NCBI GenBank assembly: GCA_002099365.1
Contig: MSED01000008.1
Coordinates: 682,001-746,000 of the forward strand
DNA from: Phialophora verrucosa
Lineage: Eukaryota; Ascomycota; Eurotiomycetes; Chaetothyriales; Herpotrichiellaceae
DNA: 64,000 nt
Direction of reading: 5' to 3'
Both the position numbers and the translations under genes were made by a program. The notes under the pieces were generated by a model. The model searched no databases. It saw nothing but the letters and a program-made list of their open reading frames with translations, and had not been told where the DNA came from. Positions 20,420-32,382 of the stretch are shown one piece after another; the stretch's first letter is position 1; each line of letters opens with the position of its first letter.

Positions 20420-21667
20420 GCCTCTTCCCGCAGACGGTGCTTTCTAGCAGGAACAATGCATGTCCAAAGGGGTCACTTCGGTTGAAAGCACCAGCCGACG
20501 ATGAGTGAATTCAGGCGGAACGTCGGAGTCGCGAAGAGGCAGTGTTGCATCGGGGGGTTATTCATCTTCACGTCTTATAGAAGGCGCATGCGAAACGAAG
20601 GGGATGCGAGGGGAAGGTGAGCCGACCGCCAATGAGAGCCCGGGATGGTTGCGTTGGTCTCGGTGATGCAGGGCGTTGCGGCTGAAGGAAGCACAAAATG
20701 CTAACACCAAGCTGAAACTTAGACTTGGGAAGACGACTTCTGAGACATTCACTCACACCTTCCCATATGATACTGTACCTTTCCTGTTCATCTTAACGAC
20801 TGTGCGTCCTCTCGACGCCATTGCCCGACGGCTTTCCACGCTTCGAAACCTATTTTCGGCCCTCTAAATTAGTCGCCCCTCGTATCCACTGCCACTCCCA
20901 TTTCGCTCTACTGACTGCAGCTCGACGAAACAGCGCGAGACTTGTCTTCCTCCGTTACAGGCGGAGCTGCTTCGGTAAATATGCTGCCAATTGCCAAACT
21001 CATCATCGGGGCAATACCACCTCGACGGCTCTGCATGGGCCAGGAAACGTTAGTTGCTGGCAGGTCGGGGCCGGGATTTGAAAGAGACTTGCCAAGCTGC
21101 GGGACAGCACCTCCGCGATGGCTCCTGCGCAAGCTGAATGAGGTCTGGTCGGCTCAACTTTTGTCAAGAATAATCCCCCCTCCTTTCTCACTCCTGGGAT
21201 GCCCTAACTGCTTCCTGACCTCAGCCGGCTAGGACCAGCGCTTCTCGCTATCACTCCTAGTACTTCTTGCGAAACTTCCGTTGTTTGCGTTTCCTCCTCG
21301 TGTTCGAACATTCATGGAGGCTCTTTGTCTGGCTCGCATGTGGTGTCATTTCCTATTCCGCCGACCGCCGACTTGACGAGCTACAGCTTCGAGACTAACT
21401 CCGATACCATCGGGTGCCCAGTCACATTGCTGCTCAAACACAGCATTTGGGGGCCGTGTGCAGGGTTCGCAAGGCGTCAACAAAACGAATTATGACTGTG
21501 GGCAAAAGGCAGCCAACTGGTGAACTGCCGATAAACAACTTCTCAAAGCCTTGACATCCTCTAGATTTCTACACTTCTGGGCTCCATATTTGTCGCAGTT
21601 GTTGCGGCTCTCCCGTCACATCCACATCTATTGCTTTGCTCGTTCGAGATTCCAATGCCTATTGGTT
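20420..21667. promoter_or_regulatory. Divergent intergenic region, VPS29 and Zn2Cys6 gene
   Basis: 1.25 kb between two divergent start codons. It is pyrimidine-rich near the plus-strand gene. The many short frames lack family features. Confidence 0.5.
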
Positions 21668-23452
21668 ATGGGTAACACTGGCAGGTCCAGTAGAGGTTGC
21701 GCCCGCTGTCGCAAACGGAAGATTAAGGTAAGGAATGCTGTAGCGAATTGAGAACAATATTGATGAGGTCTCAGTGCGATGAGGGCAGACCAGGTTGCAA
21801 AAAATGCGCCCAGCTGCACCAACCTTGCCCTGGATATCCTTTCCAGTTACAGCTCCAGTTCCGAGCACCTCAAGACAGTCCTTCTTCAGGATCAAGCCTA
21901 AAGCAGCACTCACCAGGTTCCCTTTTCCCGCCAAGTGGATCCATCATCACAGGACAAAGGACGGGCCCAGATTTCCCGCGCAAGATCAAGACTGAGGACG
22001 ACGCGGGCGAAACTGCCTTTCAGAAGATTGCGCCTGCTCAACGGTCAATATCGCCCCCGTTACGTTATGATATCCCTCATCAGTCGATGTGCTTCTTTCT
22101 CAACTTGTTCTGCTTCCAAGCAGGCCGCCTCTACTCGTTTCCCGTTCTCGATTTCTTGCCGGATATGCTTCGGACCGCAGAAGACGGCTCATGCGTCAAG
22201 AAGGCCGCCATGGCAGTGTCTCGCATGACGTTGGCCGACAGATATAGTGGCAAAGACGTGAGGCTGCAGACCGGTAAAGAATATGGTCAAGCCTTGCGTC
22301 TAACCAATGCCACAATTCGTGACACAAAGGCAAGCATACAAGATGAGACAGTGCTTGCCGTTTGGCTTCTTGGGCTTTACGAGGTGAGAAGTGGCGGCTC
22401 CCTACAAGTGCTCAACTTACGAGGTACCCAGATGGTTAGCGTTGTGCTCACTCACGGACGAACGAACGCCGATTCGCCAACACTCGAGGAAGAATGGCAG
22501 GCACATCTGTTGCATGTCAGGGGTGCTATGAACCTGTTGCGCCTTCGAGGAATGACCCAGTTCACCACTGCGCGTGGAGAGAAAATCTTCCGCATCTTCA
22601 AAGCGGCCATTGTAGGTTGCGCTGATCGCCGTGGCTGACCAGACCCGCTAACTCTTACAGCAAATGCGACTTTTTATATTGACTTCGGTCTTTTCGAAGG
22701 ACTTCGACAACCTTGAGATTGACGTGTATCAGGATGAACATGAGTTCGTCCCTTCTCAAACAGCAAACAGGGCATCCGCCTACTTTCACCAAGTTGCCCG
22801 GTTACTGGAAAAGGTCAAGCAGTTCCTGGCTCAGATCCCATTGCAACCAGCAAAGACCAAAGCCACAGCAGAAATGTTCTTGAGGCGCGGTGAATCAATA
22901 GATGAAGACATGACAGGCTGGAGTAAAGACGAACCTGGCTGGGACATGATGAGGGTTCGTGCTCCGACAGCCGGCACGATGTGGGCTCTCTATCCGTCTC
23001 ACGCCATCTATTACTTCTACAGCTTTTGGGTTTTCTTATATTGGCTACGATTCCTCGCTGCTCGGTACAAACTGTACGAGGGCCTCATCGAGCTAGTGAA
23101 GCTTGATATTGCGCCGTCTCCTGCCAAGCCTCGGCCATTGTCCACTGGCACTGACATGCGGATGGCCAAATACCGGGCCATTATCCAGACGACCGCATCC
23201 GAGCTCATTGGTCTGACGGCATATGCTCTGGGAGACGTGACACCTACTGGAGACTTCAACTCATCGATATCCGGCCTACATCCTAGGCAGGGCTTCCAAG
23301 AAATAAACGTTGTTGCGGCAATGCAGCTGGTCCTGCCGCTGAAGATGTTGCAGCGATCTGAATACCTCACTGCCACCCAAAAGGGCGCAGTTGACCTGGC
23401 AATCTCGCATATCGGCGATGGGTTCCGACGTCAACCATTGGTCTTTGTTTGA
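21668..23452 (+). CDS. Zn2Cys6 transcription factor with fungal-specific C-terminal domain
   Basis: 546 aa from four exons: 21668-21727, 21775-22383, 22432-22611 and 22661-23452; introns are 47, 48 and 49 nt. The first intron splits the zinc cluster after CRKRKIK and rejoins it at CDEGRPGCKKCAQLHQPC. The six Cys are residues 11, 14, 21, 28, 31 and 38 (C-x2-C-x6-C-x6-C-x2-C-x6-C), followed by PGYPFQLQ, the layout of the sterol-uptake or C6 regulator group. A Pro/Ser-rich linker leads to a helical regulatory domain (SMCFFLNLFCF, MLRTAEDGSCVKKAAMAVS, WQAHLLHVRGAMNLLRLRG). The second intron is in frame and could be read through, but its removal gives the usual LGLYE-to-HLLHVRGA spacing. Target genes are unknown. 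Confidence 0.88.
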
Positions 23453-24715
23453 GTAAATGAACAGCTCGTCAGTGGCAGGTCCCCGTCACGTCCGAGGCTC
23501 CACAACCTCACGCATCAGCGCTGCGGACAGGAAAACTGCGGAAGCACTTCCAGATTCCCTGGATTCAGGACAGCATAAGCAGCGTCGTAGGTTCAGCCTC
23601 ACGGCGTAGGCTCCTTGTTCTTGGATCTTCGTTGACAGCGTGACCTACCGCTCCCAGAAGGGCAGCCATGGTCTTCTACCTTCGTTCAGCAACCGAGCAG
23701 GATTCCACACGGCGTGGGGACCGGTCGAGGAAAGTACCATAGTGTGCTAAACCCATGGCACTGCTTCACAGAGGGTCGTGCCATAATTATGGTGTGCACA
23801 AGGTGCTCAAAGGTCGACCCTTGCACCACAGGCATACAACGAATGCTGCGAGGGCCATCGTTGTCGAGGCATTCATAAGAAACGGCCGACGCTATTTTGC
23901 ACCCGTTCCGAATCGGCCAGGACACCACCCAGGCAGTTCAGAGAGTTGAGCAATTCTCGTGGGCGCTATGACGCGTTGATGTCCAGAGTTCAACAGTCAC
24001 TCCTATCACCGGAACTCGACCAAGCACTGCTCACCATAGTTCCTCATCACGGCAAGATCTGCGTACTGCTGTAATCTCGTCGAACCAAGAACAAGGTGCT
24101 AGCTGCCTTCTCGATCCGCCGATAAGCGCATATCCCTATCAACCAAACACGAGCTTCGAGGTTCTCTGTGATCAGACGCAAGTGATACCGCTGATCAATA
24201 TCAATCTTCCACGGCGATAGACTCCTTGCAGGGCAAGGTATGCCGTACCACGAAGTCGATTGCTTCCACGTCTTGCCTATCATTCTTTAAAGTAACGTCA
24301 CAGGCTTAGCTGTGTACGGAACCAAATCAGAGCCTGCTATTCTCCCGCCAAGATGCCACCTCACCCGCGGTCTTCTCTTGGCTCTGCGCAGGTAGTGGGG
24401 GGCTGCCAAGATGTTACAGAGGGATGAGGAGCCTTCCGCTGGTATCAGCGTCTGTCTTGTCGCGAAGAGCTTGGCGAGACAGAGCTTCCGAGTGGGCAAT
24501 GTTGTGCATGAACGATTTTATCTTTGCGCGCCTGCCTCTTGTGGAAGTCGTCAGTTTCGGTCAATCGATCATGGGAGCACCAGAAGGATCCGTCCTCGCT
24601 GCTTGCATAACAACCGTGGCCACCACGGTGATTTAACTATGGTACTAATGCCAGGTCCGTACCCACAGCTACTTTTCACCTCTCAGCTCACTAGCATTGT
24701 TTGAGCACCAGCACC
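23453..24715. other. Intergenic, 1.26 kb, no gene seen
   Basis: Between two plus-strand genes. Short frames on both strands lack motifs and splice continuity. Presumably the peptide transporter promoter. Confidence 0.5.
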
Positions 24716-26743
24716 ATGTCCTCTGGTGCCGCAAACATAGAGTCGACGGAAGCTGCCACCGCCAACTTTCCTTCACTGGAGAAAGGCGTGGTCGACAATG
24801 TGGAAAAAGACGACAAAGCACAGGCCCAAGCCTCTGATAAGGAGGCGCTCAACGAAGTACTCATGGGCCCCAATGGAGAGCAATACCCAACGAGCGAGGA
24901 GCTCAAGACGTTGAGACGCACTCATGGTCACGTACCATGGTTGCTCTATACCATCGCTTTTGTCGAGCTTTGCGAAAGATTCGCCTACTATGGAACCACC
25001 GTCGTCTGTAGGTCGTGGAGACGCGCCGACGGAAGAGTATCAATGCTGACACGATACAGTTGCCAACTATATTAACTGGCCACTGCCTCCAGGGTCCAGG
25101 ACAGGATCAGCCGGGACTGATGGCCAGGCCGGTGCTCTGGGTTATGGCTCTCAGGCTTCCACCGGCCTCATCCTTTTCAACTCTTTTTGGTCATATTTGA
25201 TGCCAATGCTTGGTGGATACCTGGCTGACACGTACTGGGGCCGCTACAAGACGATCAATGTCGCCATCGTCGTCGCCACTTTCGGTCACATTATCATCCT
25301 CATCAGCTCCATTCCGGGGGTGATTGAACATTCCGATGTTGCCATTGGTGTCTTCTGCGTCGGCCTAATTTTCTTCGGAATGGGGGTTGGGTTCTTTAAA
25401 TGCAACATTTCTCCTCTCATTGCTGAGCAGTACGAGGCCGCTCACCCAAGACCGATCGTCTACACGGAGAAAAGCGGAGAGCGGGTTATCCACGATCCAT
25501 ACCTCACGATCTCTCGCATCTACATGCGGTATTATTTCTTCATCAATGTCGGCGCCCTCGTGGGGCAGATTGCGATGGTGCGTTTCTCCTCTGCTTACCA
25601 CATCTAATCCGAGCTAACATCAGCCTGTAGGTTTATGCCGAGAAATATGTGGGATTTTGGTTGGCATTCCTGCTACCCACAATTATGTTCCTTTTCTGCC
25701 CTCTTGTTATGATCTGGTGCCGCAACAGATATGTAAGGCATCCACCAACAGGCTCTGTTCTGTCCACAGCCGTGCGTCTCATCAGGTTGGCCATGAAGGG
25801 ACAATGGACACATCCGAAAGAAGTGGGCGGCGATGCATTCTGGGACCGCGTCAAACCTTCGAACATCGTCGACAAGCCTTCGTGGATGATGTTCGACGAT
25901 GCTTGGGTGGAACAGATTCGACGCGGGCTCTCAGCCTGTGCCGTTTTCACTTTCCTCCCAATCTACTGGCTCAGTTACACACAGATGACGAATAATCTGG
26001 TCACCCAGGCGGGAACGATGAAACTGAACGGCTTGCCAAATGACTTGGTACAGAACCTGGACCCTATCGCCTTGCTGATTTTCATTCCAATCTGCGACAA
26101 GTTCATCTATCCGGCATTGGCGCGCAAAGGCATCAAGTTCACCCCGATCAAGAAGATCACATGGGGTTTCGGATGCGGATGTCTCTCCATGGTGGTAGCA
26201 GCCATCATCCAGCACTACATCTACGTCAACGCCCCCTGTGGCAACAACGCCACCGATGGGGCCTGCATTGCCGAACTAGGGCCCCCGGATATGAGCGTTT
26301 GGATCCAGACGCCAGCGTACATCCTCATTGCCTTTTCGGAGATCTTTGCGTCCATCACATCGCTGGAGTACGCTTTCACGAAAGCGCCGAAGAATATGCG
26401 CTCCTTTGTAACCGGCTTGTACTGGTTCACGAACGCCTTCTCGAGTGCTATTGCACAGGCTTTCGTGCCATTGGCTGTCGACCCTCTGTTCACCTGGCTC
26501 TATACATCAATTGCTTGTATCAGCTTCGTGGGCATGGTGTTATTTTGGATCTGTTTCCGGAATTTGGACAAGGAGGAGGATGCGCTCAATGCTTTGCCAG
26601 AGAGCACTTACCGAGGACGCAGGAAGAGTATCGTGGACGTTGAAGCAATCAGGGAAGAACAAATGAAGCAGGAGAAGATCAGGAAGGCGCAAGGGTTCAC
26701 TCGCGGTCCTACGGAGATCACTGTTGGTAAACAACAGGTATAA
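24716..26743 (+). CDS. POT/PTR2-family di- and tripeptide:proton symporter
   Basis: Imports short peptides across the plasma membrane. 640 aa from three exons: 24716-25007, 25060-25577 and 25631-26743, introns 52 and 53 nt. The ATG at 24716 gives a long polar N-terminus before CERFAYYGTT (the ExxER-like motif of helix 1). Exon 2 continues FANYINWPLPPGSRTG, TDGQAGALGYGSQAS and the PTR2 signature GGYLADTYWGRYKTI. Later helices include GQIAMVYAEKYVGFWLAFLLP, FTFLPIYWLSYTQMTNNLV and FSEIFASITSLEYAFTKAP, the last being the second PTR2-type signature region. A charged cytosolic tail ends the protein. It is related to yeast PTR2. The stop codon soon after donor GTGCGT confirms that the second intron must be removed. 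Confidence 0.95.
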
Positions 26744-27145
26744 GACTCCGGCTGTTAGCAAGAGACGTTACAAAAGTAGTAGTTCTGGAGTGCAACCTCG
26801 GGTTATGCGATGCTGCTCGCACTGAACGAGCTGTAATTAGCTGTGAAGTTTCATTCCACTTCTGGACTTGGTAGTTCATTCCAAAGCACACCACGGAAGC
26901 ATCTCGTACTCGTCCACAGTTCTGTTGGTAATTCAGGAGCAAGCGGGTGGGGAGGCTGAAGCCTGGGAAGCGCCATTCCTGATTGGCCAGCCGCAGGCAC
27001 CAATGACACGACTCCCCGCGCGGGATTCTTGTGTTCTTGTTCGCGGCGACAAAGGACATGACATGCGCCTGAGCTGCGGTAACCCAGTATTCCGTACTTT
27101 CGTTTTCCCTCCGCCCTATCTCTCACAGCTCCTCCCGCCGCCAGC
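26744..27145. promoter_or_regulatory. Intergenic, promoter of TFIIF beta
   Basis: 402 bases between two plus-strand genes; a pyrimidine-rich tract (CCTCCGCCCTATCTCTC) lies just before the TFIIF beta start. Nothing else seen. Confidence 0.5.
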
Positions 27146-28420
27146 ATGGCAACCCTCCAGGGCACCGGAATACCCAAAGTCAAGCTAGAATCAGTCCCCG
27201 ATGAAAACATCAAAGCAGAACCTTCAGATACGCCGTCGCCCTTCGTAGACGAAGATGAGGATATGTATGAAGACGCAGGGGATCTGGACTTCTCACAAGC
27301 AAATCAACAATTATGGCTCAGTCATATCCCACGGACCCTGTGGGAGAAGCTATCCCAGATAGGGGACGACGACGAGATTGAGATCGGCAAGATTAGGGTA
27401 GAAGGTTCAGACAGCAATCCGTCAAGGGTACGTTCGTCGTGTGCAAGTCATGGCAGTGTGTTCCGTATTAACGCCGCCGTCGACAGGTCAGTCTGCTGCT
27501 GTACCCGAGTCCCGCGTTGGAGAACGAACCCAGAGAGTACAACCTTTTTGCTGCTCCTCCCGAGAAACAGCGCTCACGCAGGCCCGGACAAGCATTCGTC
27601 TTCTCAGAAAGGGATCTAGCAGGCTACAAGCCCAAGTCATTCACATGGGATGAAGTGGACGAAGAAGGCAACCCGGGACAGGGGCGATCCAACCTCTTCG
27701 AACGGCACAGACGAGAACAAAAGAAAAAAGAAAACAAAGGCCGATTTGTACCCTACACTCGAAGACCCATACCCAAACAGACAGCCATCACAGGCGCCAT
27801 TGGCAGAGAGTTTGAAGCCGTGCCGGTGAAGAATGACGAGTACTTCCAGCTGGAGAGCAAGCGGGCGGCCGCGATGTTGAAAGTCCGCGTCCATGAAGAA
27901 GCACTTTTCAGGACAGGTGACGACGACCCAGAGAAGCGAAGCAGAAACATATATCAGACTCGGGCAGAAGCACAAGCGGCGGCCAAGGTACGTGGCCACT
28001 TCTCTTCTCCGTGGACTGAACACGAACTAACACGCGCTGAAACAGGCAAACCAAGCAAGGAAACGCGCGGCAAAAGAAAACCGCGCCGCTCGCGTGGACA
28101 AGGACGTGCTTGTCGACAAGCTCATGGCTCTGTTCCGCCAACATCGGATCTGGGGCCTACGCGATCTCAAAGCCAAAGTCAACCAGCCCGAAGCCTACTT
28201 GCGCGAAACGCTCGAGGAGATCGCCTTTATGTGGAAGCAGGGCGACTTCAACGGCAAATGGGAATTAAAGGACGAATACAAGCAAGGCGATCAGATGCTT
28301 TTGCATCCCACGGGTGTCGAAATTGCGCCCAAGGCGGAAGATACGGATGCAGATACGAAGTCGGGGATGGATCTGGATGATGATGACGACGACGAGTTTG
28401 AGGACGTCGTTGACGGCTAG
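27146..28420 (+). CDS. TFG2: Transcription initiation factor TFIIF subunit beta
   Basis: RAP30/Tfg2 homologue, 385 aa, nuclear; binds RNA polymerase II and stabilises the pre-initiation complex. Three exons: 27146-27427, 27487-27987 and 28046-28420, with introns of 59 and 58 nt, both phase 0. An acidic start (EDEDMYEDAGDLDFS) precedes the dimerisation domain (NQQLWLSHIPRTLWEKLSQI, then VSLLLYPSPALENEPREYN). A central linker has RRPIPKQTAITGAIGREFEAVPV and DDEYFQLESKR-like sequence. The C-terminal winged helix (KDVLVDKLMALFRQHRIWGL, LRETLEEIAFMWKQGDFNGKWELKDEY) is the DNA-binding domain. The protein ends in an acidic tail (DLDDDDDDEFEDVVDG). The motifs WLSHIP and KLMALFRQHRIW make the call secure. 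Confidence 0.95.
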
Positions 28421-29383
28421 AGGTCTTTACATCGCATCCAACTGCACAGCGACGGCGTTCTTCGGGTGCCACGGTTCCTAAAATCAACCAAGGTTGACTA
28501 TTGATACAGTACGTCTGGATTTGGGCCGAAGACCTTGTTGCCATGGGTTGGGTCCTGGTGGGCTCGATCGCAACGGCAACGAAGCGGCATTCTTGGAGAG
28601 CATGACATTGGCACCCACGCTTACGCGGCCTTCTAGGATACGCCGTGCCAGGCTTGATGTCCCGCAGTACATAGCTGGTCCCTGAGGCATCTCGACCCGT
28701 GGTTCCAACGACAGCATCCACCGAGTCTCGTCCGCCTTTGGACGCCTGGATGCAAAGACGGCTTCATTTGCATAGGCAATCTTCCTCGGGAACTCGCCTG
28801 TCGTCGCCTTCCCTAGCGCCCGCTCTCTTGACTCCGACACGACCGATGCTCGGTGTGGAAGCCCGAGCTCAGCAGAGAACATGAGGGGCTACGAAAGATG
28901 CTCGGGGTAGAAGCCCCAGAGTCTGGGGCCGCGATAGCCGCCTCCATCATTCTGGCGATCAGATGCTTGGCTGGCCTTGGAAGCAAGATACAGGCTAGTC
29001 CTCATATAGCTAGTGCGCGGAGTACAAGCCACTCACGTGCCGCTCTAGTTGGGGCGCACATCCTTGACAGTCGTCTGGTCCTCACCTCGTTCTGTATCAA
29101 CAGGTGAGCTACCTCCTCCTGACTCCCGTTCAAATGCGGGGTTAAGGCCGTGTTTTGTGCATGTCCATCATGCTCATCCTTGTGTCGTCAGCGTCGTCGA
29201 TGTCCGGCACGCAGCTTAACCGGACCGAAATAGGCAAACCTCCATAAGAACGAGAATGAGGGGGTTGACTCCAACACCTCCGTCATGGGCCTATATGTGT
29301 GAACTTGCAGCCGACGAGTTTCGCCCTGCTCAGACCTTCATGTGAAGACGTGGACGGATCGTGGTGGACCCGCGGCACTCATC
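28421..29383. other. Intergenic, 0.96 kb
   Basis: Between two plus-strand genes. Antisense frames around 28480-28880 have no family features. It carries a CGGAGTAC motif at 29018-29025 and a small GGGG..CCCC hairpin near 28897-28926. Confidence 0.45.
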
Positions 29384-31546
29384 ATGCCGCTGTACACGAA
29401 GCTCCCAGGGGACCTCCAGGAGGTGGATGTGATTGTAAGTATTTCGGCGTGTCCCTGCCGTGCCAGCCCACATAGTGTCGGCATGACAGGCTTCAGGTAC
29501 TAACAAAGCCCAGATTGCCGGAGGTAATGTCCATGTCAAGATTGTCACGACCCGGAACATCTCGCCTCTAACTAAAGCATCATGTCACAGGTGGTCTTGC
29601 CGGATGCGTGGTCGCCGGGCGGTTGGCCGAAGCGGATCGCAACCTGTCCATTCTCGTGATTGAGCAAGGCCCCAACAACTATGGCATGCCTGAAGTCGTG
29701 CACCCGGCACTGTACCCGCGCAACCTGTTCCCCAGCAGCAAGATTACGCTTTTCTGGCCAACGAAGAAGTCCCCACAGCTACTTGATCGGACTCCCATTG
29801 TGCCATCTGGAGGCACTCTTGGCGGAGGGTCTGCCATTAATTGGTTGGTCTACACTCGGGCTCAACGATCCGACTTCGACTCCTGGAAAACGCCGGGATG
29901 GTCTGCCGATGAGCTCCTTCCCTTCCTGAACAAGGTCCGTCTGGCCTGGCTTCGCATAACAGCTCGGCGCGTTACTAATTGCATCACAGATGGAGACCTA
30001 CCATGGCAAAGGCAGCAAGGACCGCCACGGTTTCGACGGCCCCGTCAATATATCCAAGGGCACCTACATATGCAGCCGCGCCGAAGACGCCTTCGTCGAT
30101 GCTGCGGCGAAGCTCGGATACCCCGAGGTCCAGGACCTGCAGGACCTCGATGCCAACAACGCCATAGAGCGCTACTATCGGTACGTTGGGCTGAACGGAC
30201 GGCGTCAAGATTCTGCGCATCGGTACCTGCATCCCAAGCTCCAGGGCGGAGACTATCCAAATCTACATGTGCTGGTTGAGAAGCAAGTTGTCAAGGTCCT
30301 GTTCGACGACAACAAGCGAGCCGTCGGGGTCGAGTACCAGACTAATCCCAAGTACCTCCCGAACCCGGAGTTTCTGTCCACAGCATACACCGCTCGGCGC
30401 ACCGTGCGGGCCCGCAAGCTGGTCGTGGTCTCGGCAGGGGCAAACGCCACACCGGGCATCCTCGAGCGGTCAGGGATAGGCGATGCGAAAATTCTCCAGG
30501 GCGCTGGGATCCCGGTCCTCGAAGATCTGCCGGGCGTAGGGAGCGACTACCAGGATCATCACCTCTCACTGTGGGCGTATCGAACGAATCTCACGCCGCG
30601 CGAAACCATCAATGGATACCAAGATGGGCGGTTCAACATTGACGAGGCCATCAAAACTACCGACGAGCTCCTCGGCACCAACGCAATGGATGCCCAAGGT
30701 AAGTTCCGGCCGACCGAGGCCGACGTTGAGGCTCTGGGACCCGAGTTCAAAAAGGCGTGGGACCGCGACTTTAAAAACGCGCCTGACAGACCTCTCATGA
30801 TCCTTGCCCTGTACTGCTGGTAAGAAGACGCCCCCACCGTCATTCAAGAACTGACGCCTTTGCTCCTCGTCCGTTGTACTAACAACGCCCCTCCCCACAG
30901 CTACTACGGCGACCATTCCGTCCTCCCCGACGACGCCGAATACGTCTCCATGGCGAACTGGACGGCGTACCCGTACTCTCGCGGCAGCATCCACGTGACG
31001 GGCCCGGCCATGTCCGACCCGGTCGACTTCGACACGGGCTGGCTCACCGACCCCGGCGACGTCGACATCAAGAAGCACATTTGGGCGTACAAGGTGTCGC
31101 GCGAGATGTGGCGGCGCATGCCCATCTTCCGCGGCGAGCTCGCGTCCTCGCACCCACGCTTCCCGGCCGGGTCGAAAGCGGCGGTCATCGAAAAGGCCGA
31201 CGGCCCCGTCGTGACCGACGACGGCGCCCGCATCGAGTACTCGGCCGAGGATGACAAGGCGATCGAACAGCGGATCCGCGAGATCTTGTCCACGACCTGG
31301 CATTCGCTGGGGACGTGCAAGATGGCGCCGCGCGAGAAGAAGGGCGTGGTGGACGGGTCCTTGAACGTCCATGGCGTCACGGCCCTGAAGCTCGCCGACC
31401 TGAGTGTCCCGCCGGAGAATGTCGGCGCCAACACGGGCAACACGGCGTTCGTGGTGGGCGAGAAGGCCGCCGATATAATCATCAAGGAATTGGGGCTCGG
31501 CGGCAAGGATCATCAATCCCTGCCTCAAGCCCAATCTAGATTGTAG
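29384..31546 (+). CDS. GMC oxidoreductase, alcohol-oxidase-like, with PTS1
   Basis: FAD-dependent glucose-methanol-choline enzyme, 626 aa, five exons: 29384-29434, 29514-29523, 29591-29934, 29990-30819 and 30901-31546. The second exon is only 10 nt, and is needed to keep the FAD-binding GxGxxG motif in DVIIAGGGLAGCVVAGRL. Further landmarks are LVIEQGPNN (ribose-binding acidic residue), PSGGTLGGGSAINWLVYTR and a C-terminal active site with His in TTWHSLGTCKMAP and NTGNTAF. The overall pattern (NNYG, YPRNLFPSSK, the LADLSVPPENVGANT end) resembles fungal alcohol (methanol) oxidases more than glucose oxidases. The last three residues are Ser-Arg-Leu, a canonical peroxisomal targeting signal, and no signal peptide is present. 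A peroxisomal H2O2-producing alcohol oxidase is inferred; the substrate is not known. Confidence 0.92.
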
Positions 31547-31547
31547 G

Positions 31548-31550
<3 letters not shown>

Positions 31551-31600
<50 letters not shown>
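31551..31600. repeat. (AG)25 microsatellite
   Basis: Fifty uninterrupted bases of AG beginning five bases after the GMC stop codon, so it is in the 3' UTR. Perfect repeats of this length are usually polymorphic between strains. Confidence 0.98.
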
Positions 31601-31603
<3 letters not shown>

Positions 31604-31860
31604 CTAAGATGTAGTGTGAACACCGGTTGGACCTTTCTCTACATCGAGCGTGGCTTTTCTTCTTCCATCTCGTCGTACCCGTACCTGCAACAGGGCGTAG
31701 GTCGTACATGTACGTGATGTCTTGTGTGAAGTACATCTACCGGGGCTTCAGACTGCAAGCAATCCCTTTTGTTTGGATACCGAGCCGAGCCGATCGAGGA
31801 AGGAGACTGCTGCAAACAAGTACTGTACGTACCACTCACCGTAAGTTTCGAGTCACTGGT

Positions 31861-31987
31861 CATAGATCGCCGGTGAATTCCACTGAGTAGGTAAGAGGTG
31901 TCACATATCGCTGGTGAATTCCTCTGAGTAGGTAAGAGAGGTCATAGATCGCTGGTGAATGGTTTCAAGTAAGTAGGTAAGAGAGGT
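31861..31987. repeat. Minisatellite, three 41-45 bp units
   Basis: Units start at 31861, 31902 and 31943. They share ATCGC(C/T)GGTGAAT and AGTAGGTAAGAG blocks, and the third has a 4-bp expansion. It is a non-coding tandem repeat in the 3' flank of two convergent genes. Confidence 0.9.
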
Positions 31988-32030
31988 CCAGTGTCGGTAG
32001 GGCTGGACGCTCTAATATCTCTGTGTGTAT

Positions 32031-32080
32031 ACGTACGTACGTACGTATGTACAAAGTCAAAGTCAAAGTCAACGTCAATG
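32031..32080. repeat. ACGT and AAAGTC simple repeats
   Basis: A run of ACGT tetramers is followed by AAAGTC/AACGTC/AATGTC hexamers in register. Non-coding. Confidence 0.8.
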
Positions 32081-32324
32081 TCAATGCTCGTATCGTCCAC
32101 CATCGCCTCCCGTAGCGAACGTGGCATGTGTAGACAGGCGGGCACGCAGTGACTGGATGGACATCGTGAATCATTCTTTGCACTGCTCGCTCGCTGTAGA
32201 ACTAACTATCGGGAACTTACGATAACCATCCACCTCCAGACAGCGCAGCGGTAGATTTGAGAGCTAGCCACACATTGAAGCCATGTTTCATTTCATTCAT
32301 AACTCGTCCTTAGGACCGCACCCC

Positions 32325-32382
32325 TTCAGAACGGCACACTCATCAGAACGGCACTCTTCAGAACGGCACTTCAGAACGGCAA
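32325..32382. repeat. 13-bp tandem repeat overlapping the GTPase stop codon
   Basis: Four near-identical copies of TTCAGAACGGCAC start at 32325, 32342, 32357 and 32370. On the minus strand the unit reads LPF-stop (GCCGTTCTGA), so the last copy encodes the end of the GTPase and the other copies lie just after it. Confidence 0.9.

Larger units (their letters stand above)
31547..32370. other. Repeat-rich convergent intergenic region
   Basis: 824 bases between the GMC stop and the GTPase stop. It holds the (AG)25 tract, a three-unit minisatellite, ACGT and AAAGTC simple repeats (32031-32080) and a 13-bp tandem repeat at the GTPase end. No gene is supported. Confidence 0.7.

Noticed and set aside
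30566..31534. 322-codon frame antisense to the GMC oxidoreductase
   Set aside because: Exactly opposite a gene with clear motifs; composition typical of an antisense shadow in GC-rich exons.
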